DNA from: Bifiguratus adelaidae
Lineage: Eukaryota; Mucoromycota; Endogonomycetes; Endogonales
DNA: 64,000 nt
Assembly: GCA_002261195.1 (NCBI GenBank)
Contig: MVBO01000003.1
Span: 428,097 to 492,096 of the forward strand
Direction of reading: 5' to 3'
The notes below the pieces were generated by a model that was not told the DNA's origin, did no database searches, and was given only the letters and a program-made list of their open reading frames with translations. Made by a program: the position numbers and the translations under genes. Positions within the stretch are counted from its first letter, which is position 1. Every line of letters starts with the position of its first letter. This document shows, one piece after another, positions 10,166 to 21,455 of the stretch.

Positions 10166-10923
10166 ATGCGCTACCTGAGATCCATCATCCTTTTGGCGCT
10201 TGTAAGTTTCACTTTTGGGTTAGAGGTACCGATGATACCCAGACAATTGCCTCTGCTTGGAGGTGGTGGTAGCAATCCATCTCCTTCACCCGTTCCTACA
10301 CCAATATCCACCTCAACAATCACAAGCCTGACCACCACTCCAACCATATCGGGTATAACTACAACACCGCTGCTTACCATCCCTCTTCAACACCAATTAC
10401 AATGTCCGCCAAACCGTCCGCGACGGCTCTTAAACTAACATCCACCTCCACAGCAAGCTCCACGTCTACGACCGATAGCGCCTCCAATACATCCATTGAT
10501 GCCGTTCCGACCCTATCCCAGTCCGTATCTTCCAATTCCACCAATTCCACGACGGACGCATCATCTCAGTCGACTTCTTCAAACAATGGCGTGGTAGGAG
10601 GCATCATTGGCGCCGTCATATTTTTTTCAGCCCTCTTGTTCATGGCTTGGCTAGTCCTGATTCGAAAGCGCAAAAAGAACCAACCAGATTACTTTGATGA
10701 TCCCTTTCCCATTGTGCCACCGTATGGAGGGTTACCGGGTTCGGGACGGCCTCAGGCACCTGAAATTTATCGATTGAATCAACCGGTCTATTCGCCTCCG
10801 TTTCGGTTTCCTGATCCCGCCTTTGCTCACGTCAATAACGGTTATCGACATGCATCGCCGCTGCCCATAACGACGGAAGACGAGTACCGATGGGACGGGA
10901 TAAAGCCGGACGAACGCATGTAG
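10166..10923 (+). CDS. Secreted-type single-pass membrane protein, Ser/Thr-rich ectodomain
   Basis: Two exons, 10166-10352 and 10454-10923, 218 aa. The phase-1 intron (101 nt) is longer than most here but has a textbook branch site (ACTAAC) 17-23 nt before a CAG acceptor. Layout: signal peptide (residues 1-18, SIILLALVSFTFG), Gly/Pro linker, about 70 residues of Ser/Thr/Asn likely to be O-glycosylated, one transmembrane helix (GVVGGIIGAVIFFSALLF plus following), a stop-transfer RKRKK, then a Pro/Tyr-rich cytosolic tail of about 75 residues (FPIVPPYGGLP, YSPPFRFPDP). The architecture is that of Wsc/Mid2-like cell-wall stress sensors or mucin-like surface proteins, but there is no WSC cysteine domain. 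Function is therefore inference from layout only. It converges on SMU1 with 35 bp between stops. Confidence 0.75.
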
Positions 10924-10958
10924 CTACTATATCCCATTCTTTGTACACCTTATATTAT

Positions 10959-13008
10959 CTATGCCTTCCATAATAACACACGGCCATTGTCGGTATAGGC
11001 GGCTATGACGTTTGAATATGGATGATGGACAATGCCAATGACCTCGGCATCCGTGAGCTGCAAAAGTGATATTTTAGAGACATTGGTGCAAACGAAGTGG
11101 CTTACCTTCATTTCCTCGACAACTTCGCCAGAAGCCATGCTGAAGCAGTAAAGCGTCGAATTCTCACTCACGCCATAAACGATATCCCCTTGAGCCGAGG
11201 TGGCACAAGCAACGAAATCTACACCGGCTTTGGCAGGACCTTGGCCTCCACTTTCTCCAGGTTTCGCAGGCATCGTCAGTGTCTTGTCGACTGTGCCCGT
11301 TGCACTCAGGACGGACAATGATGCACTCTTGTTGCACACCAAAAATCGATCTGTTTTGGGAATGGAAATGATGGCATTGATGGAGGGATTGACCAGACCG
11401 GCTGCGTTCTTGTCTGATCCGAGCGAAGAGATGGTTTTAAGGCAATTGGTGGACTTGAGATCCCAAATCTAACAAAACACTTAGAGCGCAGGTCAGTCAA
11501 CAAGACATTCACGGGCTTACCCTCACTGTTCCGTCGCTACTGCCACTGATCACCTTGGTCATGTCTGTAGAAAAAAGGGCACTATTGACAAAGGAGGTGT
11601 GACCTCGAAACTCTTTGAGAGCTTTGCCACTTTTTAGCCCGTGCAACCTGGATGATGCAAGGACTCAATGCGATGGCTCATGTGCACATCCATTCAACCT
11701 ACTTGACCGTTGAGTCAAAGCTGCCACTCAGCACCTGAGTACCTTCTTTGTTGAAGCACACAGAAGTGACACCTTGGCTGTGAGCAGGAGAAATGCGTCT
11801 TGTACACAGTCCACTTTGAATTTTCCAAACTGCAATCTTTCCGCTGTGGTCCCCGGACACCAGTAATTCGCCGTCTTTGCTAAAATTGAGGCAGAGGACA
11901 GCTTCTTCCATGCTCATGTAATTTTCCTGTTAAGTATGTTAAGTATGAGACATCCACTTGTCATTTGCAATAAAAGGACACACATTGGCTTGATATTTGA
12001 GATCCTTGCGAAGTTTACCGGTGAGATAATTCCAAACTTCTATGAAACCGTCACTGGATCCTGTGACCATGTACTGCCCATTAGGCGAAAAAATTGCGCT
12101 TTCTGCGTGTGTGGATGCACTAGGAAACTATCACACGCGCACGTCAGACGTATATGCCGTGGGCAACATGGACCTACCTTGACGGTGTTGTAGCATGTCT
12201 TGGGTATCGCATCGACTTCCTCCTTTATCACCGGAGCAGCTCCACGGTACAGGTCGAAAGGCGTCTCCGGCTGCACAATACCCTGTTGCTGCTGCCACTT
12301 TAGTGATTGTCCTAACAGTGTCAGGAGCCTTGAAGGAGGCACCGTAGTCACTTCTGATTCGAGAGCTTTGCGGAATTAAGCGGTTGTCTCTCACACGCCT
12401 TGCCTTACCTTTGGCAATCTCCTTTCGCCGTTTCTCTTTGCTGGTACCGGGAGAATAAATCTCTTTGGCATCGAAATATGAATGAGACAGCAATTGCTCT
12501 AATCGCATGTATCGATCGGGGAAAGACGTCTTGATGATTTGCATAGGCTCAGTCTGTCTCAATAACGTCCTTGCTGCACCCAGCTCGCGTTCTTCCAGAA
12601 GCTCAAGAATGATCTGTACTTTGCGTTCAGGTGCCCGAAGCCAGTGACAAGGCGCAACTTACCTGTTCGTAAAGATCGCTCAGTTTGGAAGGGGATATGG
12701 CGACGTTGGTGACCGTTCGAAGTACGAGATCCCATCGACCTTGCTGTATGTCTTCCATAAAGGTCTGTACGCTGTCGACATTGTTCAAAGCGACACCTGT
12801 CTCGTCCTATAAGCCCAATGAGACGCGTTGATCGATCAACGCGAAATGTCAAAACTTGCGTGCAGTGTTTGAAGCGTGCGATGGAGACCATTCTCTCTCA
12901 GGAATTGTTGAATGAGTCGAATAACACTAGCAACAAGAGCGCTACGTAAGCGGCTATGCGCAAGGTCTCTTTGACAACTCACTCTGCCGACTCAATGTCT
13001 ACAGCCAT
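10959..13008 (-). CDS. SMU1: SMU1-like WD40 spliceosomal protein
   Basis: Multi-exon; first exons 13008-12983, 12926-12860, 12806-12663, 12613-12409, 12353-12178. The N-terminus holds LisH/CTLH elements ([20 protein letters not shown], then GRWDLVL and [20 protein letters not shown]). The SMU1 signature [37 protein letters not shown] follows. Seven WD repeats come next ([56 protein letters not shown]) and the last ends GRVLLWKA. Human SMU1 pairs with RED/IK at the spliceosomal B complex to promote activation; S. cerevisiae lacks it, so its presence fits an intron-rich genome. The intron at 12807-12859 uses a GC donor. The start [13 protein letters not shown] has no upstream alternative. Confidence 0.93.
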
Positions 13009-13087
13009 TGAATGCAACTCTATTTCCTTCCTTGGGTATATACATTGTCTGCATGTCTCACTTACGCTCCTGCGTCGGTAGTGCCTG

Positions 13088-15045
13088 CTAATACTCGACG
13101 CTACGACTAGCGCAACGCCTTGCTTGTCTACCATACTGTCTCTTCTGCTCTTTGGTGCCAAAATATAATGCTGTAGCTTCTTGATTCACTTGTACAATGG
13201 GATCCGGTCTTGGGTCGGTATGGAGAAGATGGGCAACCGCATCCACGTGAGATTTCACATCCTCCGATCGACGAGGTTTGTAGTATGGGAAGCCTTCCTT
13301 GCTGATATGTGGATGGAACATGGGTGTCACGAATTGCACACGCGGCTGGACGGTTGGGAATGCTTGATTGAACACAAGACGGCATTTGAATAAGCCACCA
13401 TCGTAATGTCTGAAAGACAAGAATTGAGTCATGGTAATGGCTTGGTCGTTCAAAGGATACTCACGTCATAGGTTTGCCAAAAATAATCACCTCCCAAATA
13501 AACGGATTATCATCCACCAAGTAGACATCTCCAACACCCGACAAGTCCGAATCTCCTTTGCCTTCTTTGATCTCCTCGTACTGGGCCCTGAGATTGGAGG
13601 CTGTTAGCGACTCGCAGACATTCCTCTCCTTGGATTGCTGAATCCAGGACTTCGTTTCCTCCTCCAATTGTCGAAAGATTCGATCCAGCCGATTCAAGAT
13701 TGACTTGTAGTCAAAATTTCCTGTGAAAGGTCTATGTTAAGCAAAGGAACATCCACTGGATTGGCTACACATACCCGACATTTGGTTGCCAGAGCCTTCG
13801 AATCGGGCCATAAAGAATGGTTTCTCATCAGTCCCTTTACTCAATCCGGCAATGGCCGCTCGCTTTGGTCAGGTCAGTATGCGAACGCTCATATTTTTCA
13901 AGATTACCTTGTAATTGTCATAGTACAGCAGGAATAAGCGTTTGCTCAAGTCTTCAAATTCATCTCCGAGCCTGGATTGTTCTGCATACGTTGGCTCGCT
14001 GGCGCTGCCAGACAGCGCAGCTGAAACCGCCGGTAAAGTCACTGCGTCGCTTCTGTAAGAAACACTAGACTGAGGATGCACATTGACATACTCGGTGGTT
14101 TAGCGGTAACTCCATTAGATAGAGCCCCATTGGTTTTCTCGAGCAAAAGCTCCTCCATCCGATCACACACTGCAATACGCAATGTTTCTGGCGACATCAT
14201 GAGCGACTTTCTTGTCAACCTTTTAAAGTGCCAAGCTGTCTTACCATGTTGAATCTTCTCACTGTACTGCACAACTTCGGGGCTGTGAATAGGTGCCCCT
14301 TCATGTCCAGGCTCATTGTGATACTAGAGCTACCATTAGTATGATCATTAGCCTATTTAAATTTCCGACTTTACCGGTGAATCTGACATGAGGCTTTGTA
14401 TAGACAACAAGATGGACGAAATGCCATGCGCAGAGGACCCTTTCAATCATGAGTACACAATGCTCGTTAAGCACAAGCATGAGGTCGCCACGTACAGTTT
14501 TCACCAGACTACATTGGTATCCCAAAGCTTTACATGAGCAAACATTCAGGTGCAGAGACATCATTTAACTCACCTCTCCTCTCCAGGTACCCAGTATACT
14601 CAAACAGACCTTCCCACCGGCGTAAATCTATATAGAATCAAAGACGCGGTAAGATACCTGTTTAATTCTGCGTGTTACACTTGCATTTGGATTGAATCGA
14701 GTCCGTCCTTGACTGGTAGTGAGCGCTGTGACTTTCGGAGGTGCATCCGGATAGTTGTTTGGAAAGGACAAGGCAAACTCAAAGAAGCCATACGCGTATC
14801 TAGAAGCCATGGAATTGAGTCTAGCACCATACTCGCAGGTCCATTGCACTCACGGAGTATTCGGTGGACCGATAATGAGCGCTTTACAACGAGTAAAGTT
14901 GCTCTCGTCATACCACAAGTGAATGGCATTGTCCGGACTTTTGCTGTTTCCGTTGGGCAGTCAGTAGCAGAAGTCAACAAGTCCAACCACCATACCTCAC
15001 ATCGAGATACTCTTTCTGTAGTCGATACTTTGCTCTATTAGACAT
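13088..15045 (-). CDS. UBE2Z-like ubiquitin-conjugating enzyme with a second, cysteine-less UBC domain
   Basis: Starts MSNRAKYRLQKEYLDVR and has many short introns, one with a GC donor (14628-14684). The first UBC fold spans about 15045-14030. It carries LIIGPPNTPYAYGFFEF, NYPDAPPKV, RFNPN, the catalytic Cys in GGKVCLSILGTWRG, SILLSIQSLMSDSPYHNEPG and ETLRIAVCDRMEELL. This pattern matches human UBE2Z (USE1), the E2 charged by UBA6. A helical linker (DLSKRLFLLYYDNYK, GNFDYKSILNRLDRIF) leads to a second UBC-like fold (about 13640-13100): LVDDNPFIWEVIIFG, HYDGGLFKCRLVF, VQPRVQFVTPMFHPHI. Where the active Cys should be it reads EGFPYYKPR, so this half is a UEV-like pseudo-E2. Domain order and continuity of frame were checked exon by exon. 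Biological role is inference: the second domain may bind ubiquitin or an E3. The stop is 79 bp from the SMU1 start. Confidence 0.85.
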
Positions 15046-15619
15046 GTCCAAGAATGCAGGTTGGCTCCACAGCCGTCGACATAAGCTTTGCAGGCAAGCT
15101 CATCTTCTTCCCTTTATGGAAATCCGGGAACAAGTCACGCGACGTGACGCGCACTCTTTTGGTCGGTTGTTATAGCACGCGCGTGCCATTGCTACCAAAG
15201 GGTAACAAGATAAAACATTGAGTGGACCTGCCATTGACTGAAATATATATAATGTGTTGCATCTCTACGGCGAGACCATGCCATGGCTTATTATTAACGC
15301 CTCATCGCATCCATTGCCTTTGTTCGCAATCTCTCTCATGAACAAGGACACTTGCATAGTTCAGCATCCACCCACTCTCTATGTATATATATATATATAT
15401 CCATCTCTCCTTTCTATCCATGTTCACATTCGCCCGCGCTCTCCTCTCTTCATTCATCCGACCCAGAGAAGTGGTTCTTCGTCATACTTTCCTAATCGAG
15501 ACAGTGACATCATATGGGCTCCAGGGGTGGAAAAGCGCATTGGAAATTAGGTTCTGGAAGCTTGCTGCCGTAAAGTCGCACATTGAGAGGCAGCTTCCTT
15601 ACACTTCCGCCAGAAAGGC
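15046..15619. other. Divergent intergenic region between the E2 and histidine kinase genes
   Basis: Contains a CACGCGCGTG-like palindromic stretch near 15175-15185 and a TATATATAA motif near 15243, followed by pyrimidine-rich sequence. It likely serves as promoter for both genes. No protein-like frame was found. Confidence 0.5.
15384..15400. repeat. (TA)n microsatellite
   Basis: About eight TA units in a row inside the pyrimidine-rich region upstream of the histidine kinase gene. Confidence 0.9.
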
Positions 15620-18600
15620 ATGGAAGGCACTGACGATGAAGAAATATTCCAGATAGAGAATGATGAAGTAGGTCACTACGGGGGGCATGACGAAAATTGC
15701 CTTACTGATCGTCTATAGCCCGAGCAGAGTGATGATGCCTACTCTTCGGTGGCATTTGGGGTGCAAAATGAGTCTGAAATTGAGAAGCTAATTGCAAGCT
15801 ATGACTGGAAGTCGCATCCTTTGGGAGACATATCCAAGTGGTCGCCAACCATCAAGCGAACAATAGATTTCATGCTGAGTCAAAAGCTTCCCATATGCTT
15901 GTTTTTGACGACTGGGTTATACGTTGTCTACAACGACAGCTTTGTGGAGATATTAGGTAACAAACATCCTGCGGCATTCGGGGAGAAGGTACAAGACATC
16001 TGGCCCGAGTTATGGGAACAGACCAAGGACGATTACTTGCGCGTAGCCGTTCGCGGACAAGTGAATTTTCATCGAGGCAAACGTTTCCTTGTTAATCGGC
16101 ATGGATATCAGGAAGAGGTAAGAGCGATAGAGGCCAGTACTGAATTCTATTGATGTTGGGGCACAGCTATTCTTTTATTATTATATACATCCAGTGTTTG
16201 ACGGTGACAAGATCGCTGGAGCGGTCCTAAACGCGGTTGACATCACCGAGGATATACTGCAACGGCGACGTGATGGATGCATCAGAGATATAAGTTACCT
16301 TGTAGGTCATGGGAAGTCGACGAAGGATGCTGTGCAGTACGCAACGAAAGCGTTAGCGAAGCACTCGAACGACATACCTTTCTCTTTGCACTACTTGGTC
16401 GAAAAGACAAACGAGACGTCTACGCTCAGATTGACTGCTATAAGCGGTTTACGCACCTCTGATCCTCTTGCACCCACCCATACCCATTCTTCTTTACCCC
16501 CGTCCCACGACACCTCAATAGCCTCATTAACAGACCACCTCAACTCCGCCAGTACACCGTGGGATATCTCATACGCCGTACAGCAGAAGCAGATTCAGCT
16601 TGTGGAACTGCCTGAACAATATCAACAGGCAATGACCCCTGATGGTGACAAAGTATGTCAGGCCGCAATCCTACCGATATATGACAACCAGAAGGGAAGG
16701 CTTGTCTCTGTTGTCATTCTTGGAGTAAACCCAAATCGTCGTTATGATGCCGCCTACAAGAAGTTTCACCTCATACTTGCAACGCAACTCTGGAGTAACA
16801 TCTCTTCTGCACAGCGTCTGGAAGAAGCACGAAGGAAACAAGAAGAAATGGCCCAGTTACAACGTACCAAGACTGCCTTCTTTCAATCAACGTCCCACGA
16901 GTTCAAAACTCCCATCACCCTCTTACTCGGCCACATTGAACAACTCAAAAGTCTCAAATTGCCATTAGAAGCAGAGTATTCACTCACGGTCGCTCGTCGA
17001 TCGGCACTTCGGCTTTTGAAACTCGTCACATCCTTGCTTGATTTCTCCCGCTTTGATGCGCACCGGGCCAAACCTGCCTTTCTTCCTACCGATATCTCCG
17101 CTTACATTATAGATCTGGCTAGCGTATTCCGTTCTGCATTTGATTCAGCGAATTTGAAGTACGAAGTTGATGTCGCACCGGTTGCAACGATGGCTTATCT
17201 CGATCGCGAGATGATGGAAAAGGTTATTTACAATCTGATCTCTAACGCGCTCAAATGTACCGTCACCGGAAAAGTAACAGTTCGCGTGCGAGAGGTGGAT
17301 AATGAGAAGGTGGAGATATCAGTAATCGACACCGGTGTAGGCATCCGTAAGGAAGACATTCCGTTTCTATTTGAGCGGTTTTACCGGGTGGAAAGCAACC
17401 TCAAACGTTCAAACGAAGGCACTGGTATCGGTCTAGCGTTGACCAAGGAAATCATTAGTGTGCACCAAGGTGAAATTACCGTGCAATCCGTCGAAGGTGA
17501 AGGAAGCGCATTTTCCATTGTACTGCCGCTCGGGAAGGAACACTTGGACCCATCTACAATCGTTGATACTGCCGACGGATATACACAGCCCTACCGCCAA
17601 CGCGAGGTGACGGAGCAATACTTTGAGGAAATCCTCACGTCGTTACCAACGTTAGGGCTATCGAAGGCGCAGGTGACGAATGATCATGCTTCGGAGAATG
17701 GACCTACCAGCAGTGTGGGAAAGGCGGGGACCATTGCTCGATCACCCCTGTCGCCTTTCACACCATTCTCTCAAATTCACGAATATGGCTTCGCGATCTA
17801 TCGCTACGTTCTCATTGCTGATGACAACGCCGATATGGGCGAATATCTGCAATTCCTACTTTCCCCCTTCTGGAAAGTCAAAGTCTGCCATAATGGCGAT
17901 GAGGCTTTTGAAGTGGCCCGCAAAAATCCTCCCGGTCTCGTCGTTGCTGATGTAATGATGCCTAGACTAAACGGTCTGGATTTTGTTCGAAAAATTAGAA
18001 GCGACTTAGAACTGTGCACCTTACCGGTCATTCTCATATCGGCCCGTGGTGATGACAATTCCCAAGTTGAAGGTCTGGAAGCGGGGGCTGACGATTACAT
18101 GGTGAAGCCCTTCAATTCTAAAGAAATCATCGCCAGAGTTCGGACGCACTTAGAACTTGGACGATTACGTTCAGAATTTGAGCGCTTGACGACTCTCAGC
18201 CCCGTTGGCATGTTTCAATATGATGCGAATGTAAGTTTGGCTGACATGGTACCAATGGCGGAACGAGAGCTGCTCAAATGCATCTGACAGGGCAAGCTAA
18301 TGTTTCGTTCCAAATCACTCACAAAAATTGCGGATGCGGGCTCATCTCAAATATGGACGACAGTACATCCAGACGACATTTCCATGGTGAGACGCGTCTG
18401 GGACCACTCGTTCAAGGTGCAATCGCGAGAAAAGATTGAATTTCGGTATGTCCACAGGGATGGGAAAGTTGTGTGGGTTCTTGCCGAATGGGGCCCAGAA
18501 TACGGAGAGGATGGCAAGTTTCTTGGAATAATTGGAGCGGTAACGGATGTGACCGAAAGAGTGGAGGCTCAAATACAACAGTTGAACGAGGTATGTACGG

Positions 18601-20202
18601 ATATTCATGTGGATGCAGGGATGTTGATCCGTCGCAGGTGCAAGAATCCCAAGTCAACCAAGAGTTGATGATTGACACCATCAGTCACGAGGTAAGGTAA
18701 TCACCATGCTATGGATGAAGGAGGCTAACGTATAATCACAGTTGAGAAACCCGTTGAATGCGATTTACAACAATGTCGACCTCCTTAAAAGCACATTGGA
18801 CAGCCGTCGCAAATCGATCAATGAATTGGTGAAAACCTACCGAATATCGGATGAGATGGTTCAAGATCTTATCAATACCATTGAACTCGATTCTGAATCG
18901 GTGGAGGCCCTCGAATCTTGTGCACGCCATCAGCGAATCATTGCAGATGATGTTCTCAATCTCAGCAAATTGCGACATGGAGGAGTAACGCTGAATTTGA
19001 GCCTATTCGATCCCATCAAAGTGTTTTCAGACATTTTACTTGTATTTAAGGCGGAAATGGACAGTCGCGATATCATGTTCAAGACGGAGATGGAATGGGA
19101 TCAAGGGCCAATCTACGGCGATTCGCATCGATTAGGACAGATTATCGTCAATCTCATGTCCAACGCCATCAAGTTTACAGATAAGGTATGTGAGATCAGT
19201 CTTTTGAAATATAATCTAAATTCGCCCAGTGTTCTGTCCGGCAAATCACTTTTGTGCTTCGTCCAGAACCTGGAAAGAGTAAGACCAGCACGACAATGTG
19301 TTTTGCCATCAAAGATACGGGTATTGGTATATCGAAGAAAGCGCGGGCCAATCTATTTAGGCGCTTTTCTCAGGCTACCAACAAAACAGAAGAGGTGTAT
19401 GGAGGGTAAGGTTCACCAACATGATTATTTTCTATAGACTTAACGATTCCTTGTAGGAGCGGCCTTGGTTTGCATATATGTAGAGAAATGGTTTCTTTAA
19501 TGGGAGGCGACATCAGCTTAGAAAGTGAAGAAGGCAAAGGCACTATATTCACCGTGCGTATCAATTGTGAGAAGGCTGGCGACGGAGGCACACCACGCTC
19601 CGAACTACAGCAGCTCAACCTCGTCAACGTGCTGAACGACAAAGATATGGAGCCCACATCGACAACAAGTGACCAGGTCTCAGCAAAGAACAAAATGTCC
19701 TCTATGCGCATCATCGTTGGCGAAGGTAAATTGACAATATCTCTTACGTTTGTCAGTCTACTGACTCCTACGTTGCTATGTGCCATTAGACAATCCAATC
19801 AACCAACGTGTTATGCAGCGCCAGCTGGAGCGAGCTGGGCACAAGGTGCTCATCGCAAAGAATGGCAACGAGGCCTACGATCTTTATACCAAGAACCCAT
19901 CCGAAATAGACGCGCTGTTGCTCGATCTCGAAATGTCTGGCTGTTCCGGCTTGCAAGCGACCAGAATGATACGCTCGTATGAAAAATTTGGCGATGGCGA
20001 GCCTCCATCCGACTGGCATTTCGTGCGGTCCAAAGAGAGGACCGGTCGCTTTGTGCCCATCATCGGCTTGACTGGTCATGCGCGGCCCGAGTATCGAGTA
20101 GAAGCCATGCGCTCCGGAATGGACGAATATGTCATCAAACCTTACGAAAAGGACCGACTTCTCGACCTGCTAGATCGACTTTCACGCGAGAGCAACACTT
20201 GA
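15620..20202 (+). CDS. Double hybrid histidine kinase (HK-REC-PAS-HK-REC)
   Basis: Nine exons (15620-15667, 15719-16117, 16167-18230, 18291-18590, 18638-18691, 18742-19185, 19230-19405, 19457-19725, 19790-20202) give 1389 codons, 1388 aa. Order: an N-terminal PAS-like fold (about 40-220); a GAF-like region; a first kinase with phospho-His in STSHEFKTPITLLL, N box NLISNALK, DTGVGI and GTGIGLALTKEI; a receiver with VLIADDNADM, phospho-Asp in VVADVMMPRLNG and switch Lys in YMVKPF. Then a PAS domain (WTTVHPDD to TDVTERVEAQ); a second kinase (DTISHELRNPLNAIYNN, NLMSNAIKFTD, DTGIGISKK, GLGLHICREM); and a second receiver (Asp in LLLDLEMSGCSG, Lys in YVIKPYEK). All phospho-acceptor residues are present, so both modules look active. 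There is no transmembrane segment, so it is probably cytosolic. Double hybrid kinases are known in some fungi; the signal sensed here is unknown. Confidence 0.93.
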
Positions 20203-20365
20203 CGAGTCTTTTGTTCCGCCCCTCTTCTGACGTGGTGTTGTATAGTGTATATGTCGTGTTTTACTCTAGACCGTTGTCCATAAGATCCAATGTACAATAA
20301 CCGTAATGTTACACGAATAGACATGAAGCGATCGCGTCAATGGTTCCATTTATACATACATCCCT

Positions 20366-21358
20366 TCATATCCTTTGGCACAAGATTGAATTGAGCGGTC
20401 GACCATCCTCCGTGTGCTCCACTACATCATCCAAGATCACCATCTTGATCCCATTCCATTCATAATCGCGATATGTTTGTGCCAGTTCCCCAGGCTTCAC
20501 CCGATCTTCCTCTTTGGGCGTCTCGTACACGTGTCCCTCCACATGGAGAAAATGCGAAATGAGAAGATATCCACCGGGAACAAGCAACAGCGGCAGATCC
20601 TTGAGCAGAGGCCTGGACATGAACCGAATCATCATCACCAACTGAAACCGATCGGCGCCTTCATTCGCGTCCGAAAAGATGTCCGCATTGCAAAAGAACT
20701 CGGTCGTACCTTGACGCGTCGTGGTGTGGTGCCATGTCCCATCCACCCGAACACGCGCCTTCACGATCCCATCCACAAAACTCTCCAGGTGCATCCCCCA
20801 AACGATCTGATGTGTTCGTTGGATCGATCCGGTCCAGTTATCCATCCCCGTCACCCGCCAGCGACTCTGGTGGTGATTGCGGGCCAGTAACCAGGCCAGA
20901 TCGCGGCCTGCACCGCATCCTATATCCAGACACTTCCACCACGTGCCTGTAGAGGCCGATTCAATGCGTTGAATGTGACGTGAGAGGTAGGCGGAGGGTT
21001 GAAAGAGAAGCCATGGTCGTGGAGGTAACGTCGGGTCGAGAGGTGATGATCCTTCTTGAAGGCGTCCTTGACGGGCGGCTTCTGTCCATATAGTGTCGTC
21101 TTCGGCGTACAAGATCCAAGGTACTTGCCAATGCCGTGATTGGATGGCGTCTAATGCGTCGGTTTCATGGCGAGACAAGAGGATCGCAAACGGTGTTTGT
21201 TTCGGCGGTAGTTCTGACCAACGGAGGTGCAACTCTGTGCTTGGTATGTTGGTCGAGGGCGTAATGCATCGGCTGGCGTGTTCGGTAGTGGAGCGCAAGT
21301 CCAGACACAAGTGACGCGAGGGAAGTGACGCGTTAATCCAAGCTAAATAGACAGACAT
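20366..21358 (-). CDS. Rhodanese-like domain fused to SAM-dependent methyltransferase
   Basis: Intronless, 330 aa. Residues 1-75 look like a rhodanese fold (HLCLDLRSTTEHASRCI, then PSTNIP and RWSELPPKQTPFAILL) without an obvious catalytic Cys loop. From about 140 a class I methyltransferase follows: motif I CLDIGCGAGRDLAWLLA, acidic motif II VTGMDNW, NADIFSD, and VMMIRFMSRPLLKDL before GGYLLISHFLHVEG. The combination occurs in uncharacterised eukaryotic proteins; no substrate can be stated. The first methionine at 21358 precedes the fold directly. A 97-bp gap separates it from the stop of the farnesyl diphosphate synthase gene. Confidence 0.8.
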   Translation of the reverse strand: MSVYLAWINASLPSRHLCLDLRSTTEHASRCITPSTNIPSTELHLRWSELPPKQTPFAILLSRHETDALDAIQSRHWQVPWILYAEDDTIWTEAARQGRLQEGSSPLDPTLPPRPWLLFQPSAYLSRHIQRIESASTGTWWKCLDIGCGAGRDLAWLLARNHHQSRWRVTGMDNWTGSIQRTHQIVWGMHLESFVDGIVKARVRVDGTWHHTTTRQGTTEFFCNADIFSDANEGADRFQLVMMIRFMSRPLLKDLPLLLVPGGYLLISHFLHVEGHVYETPKEEDRVKPGELAQTYRDYEWNGIKMVILDDVVEHTEDGRPLNSILCQRI

Positions 21359-21455
21359 GCAGTGAGAGGTGTATTACGTCCAACATCTATAGGACAAGGC
21401 GAGGTATAGCAGTAGATCAACGAGGATATCGTGCCGGTGGTGATCCCCCATACGC

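Noticed and set aside
20414-20890. Plus-strand frame opposite the rhodanese-methyltransferase
   Set aside because: Shadow of the real gene; methyltransferase motifs are on the minus strand.
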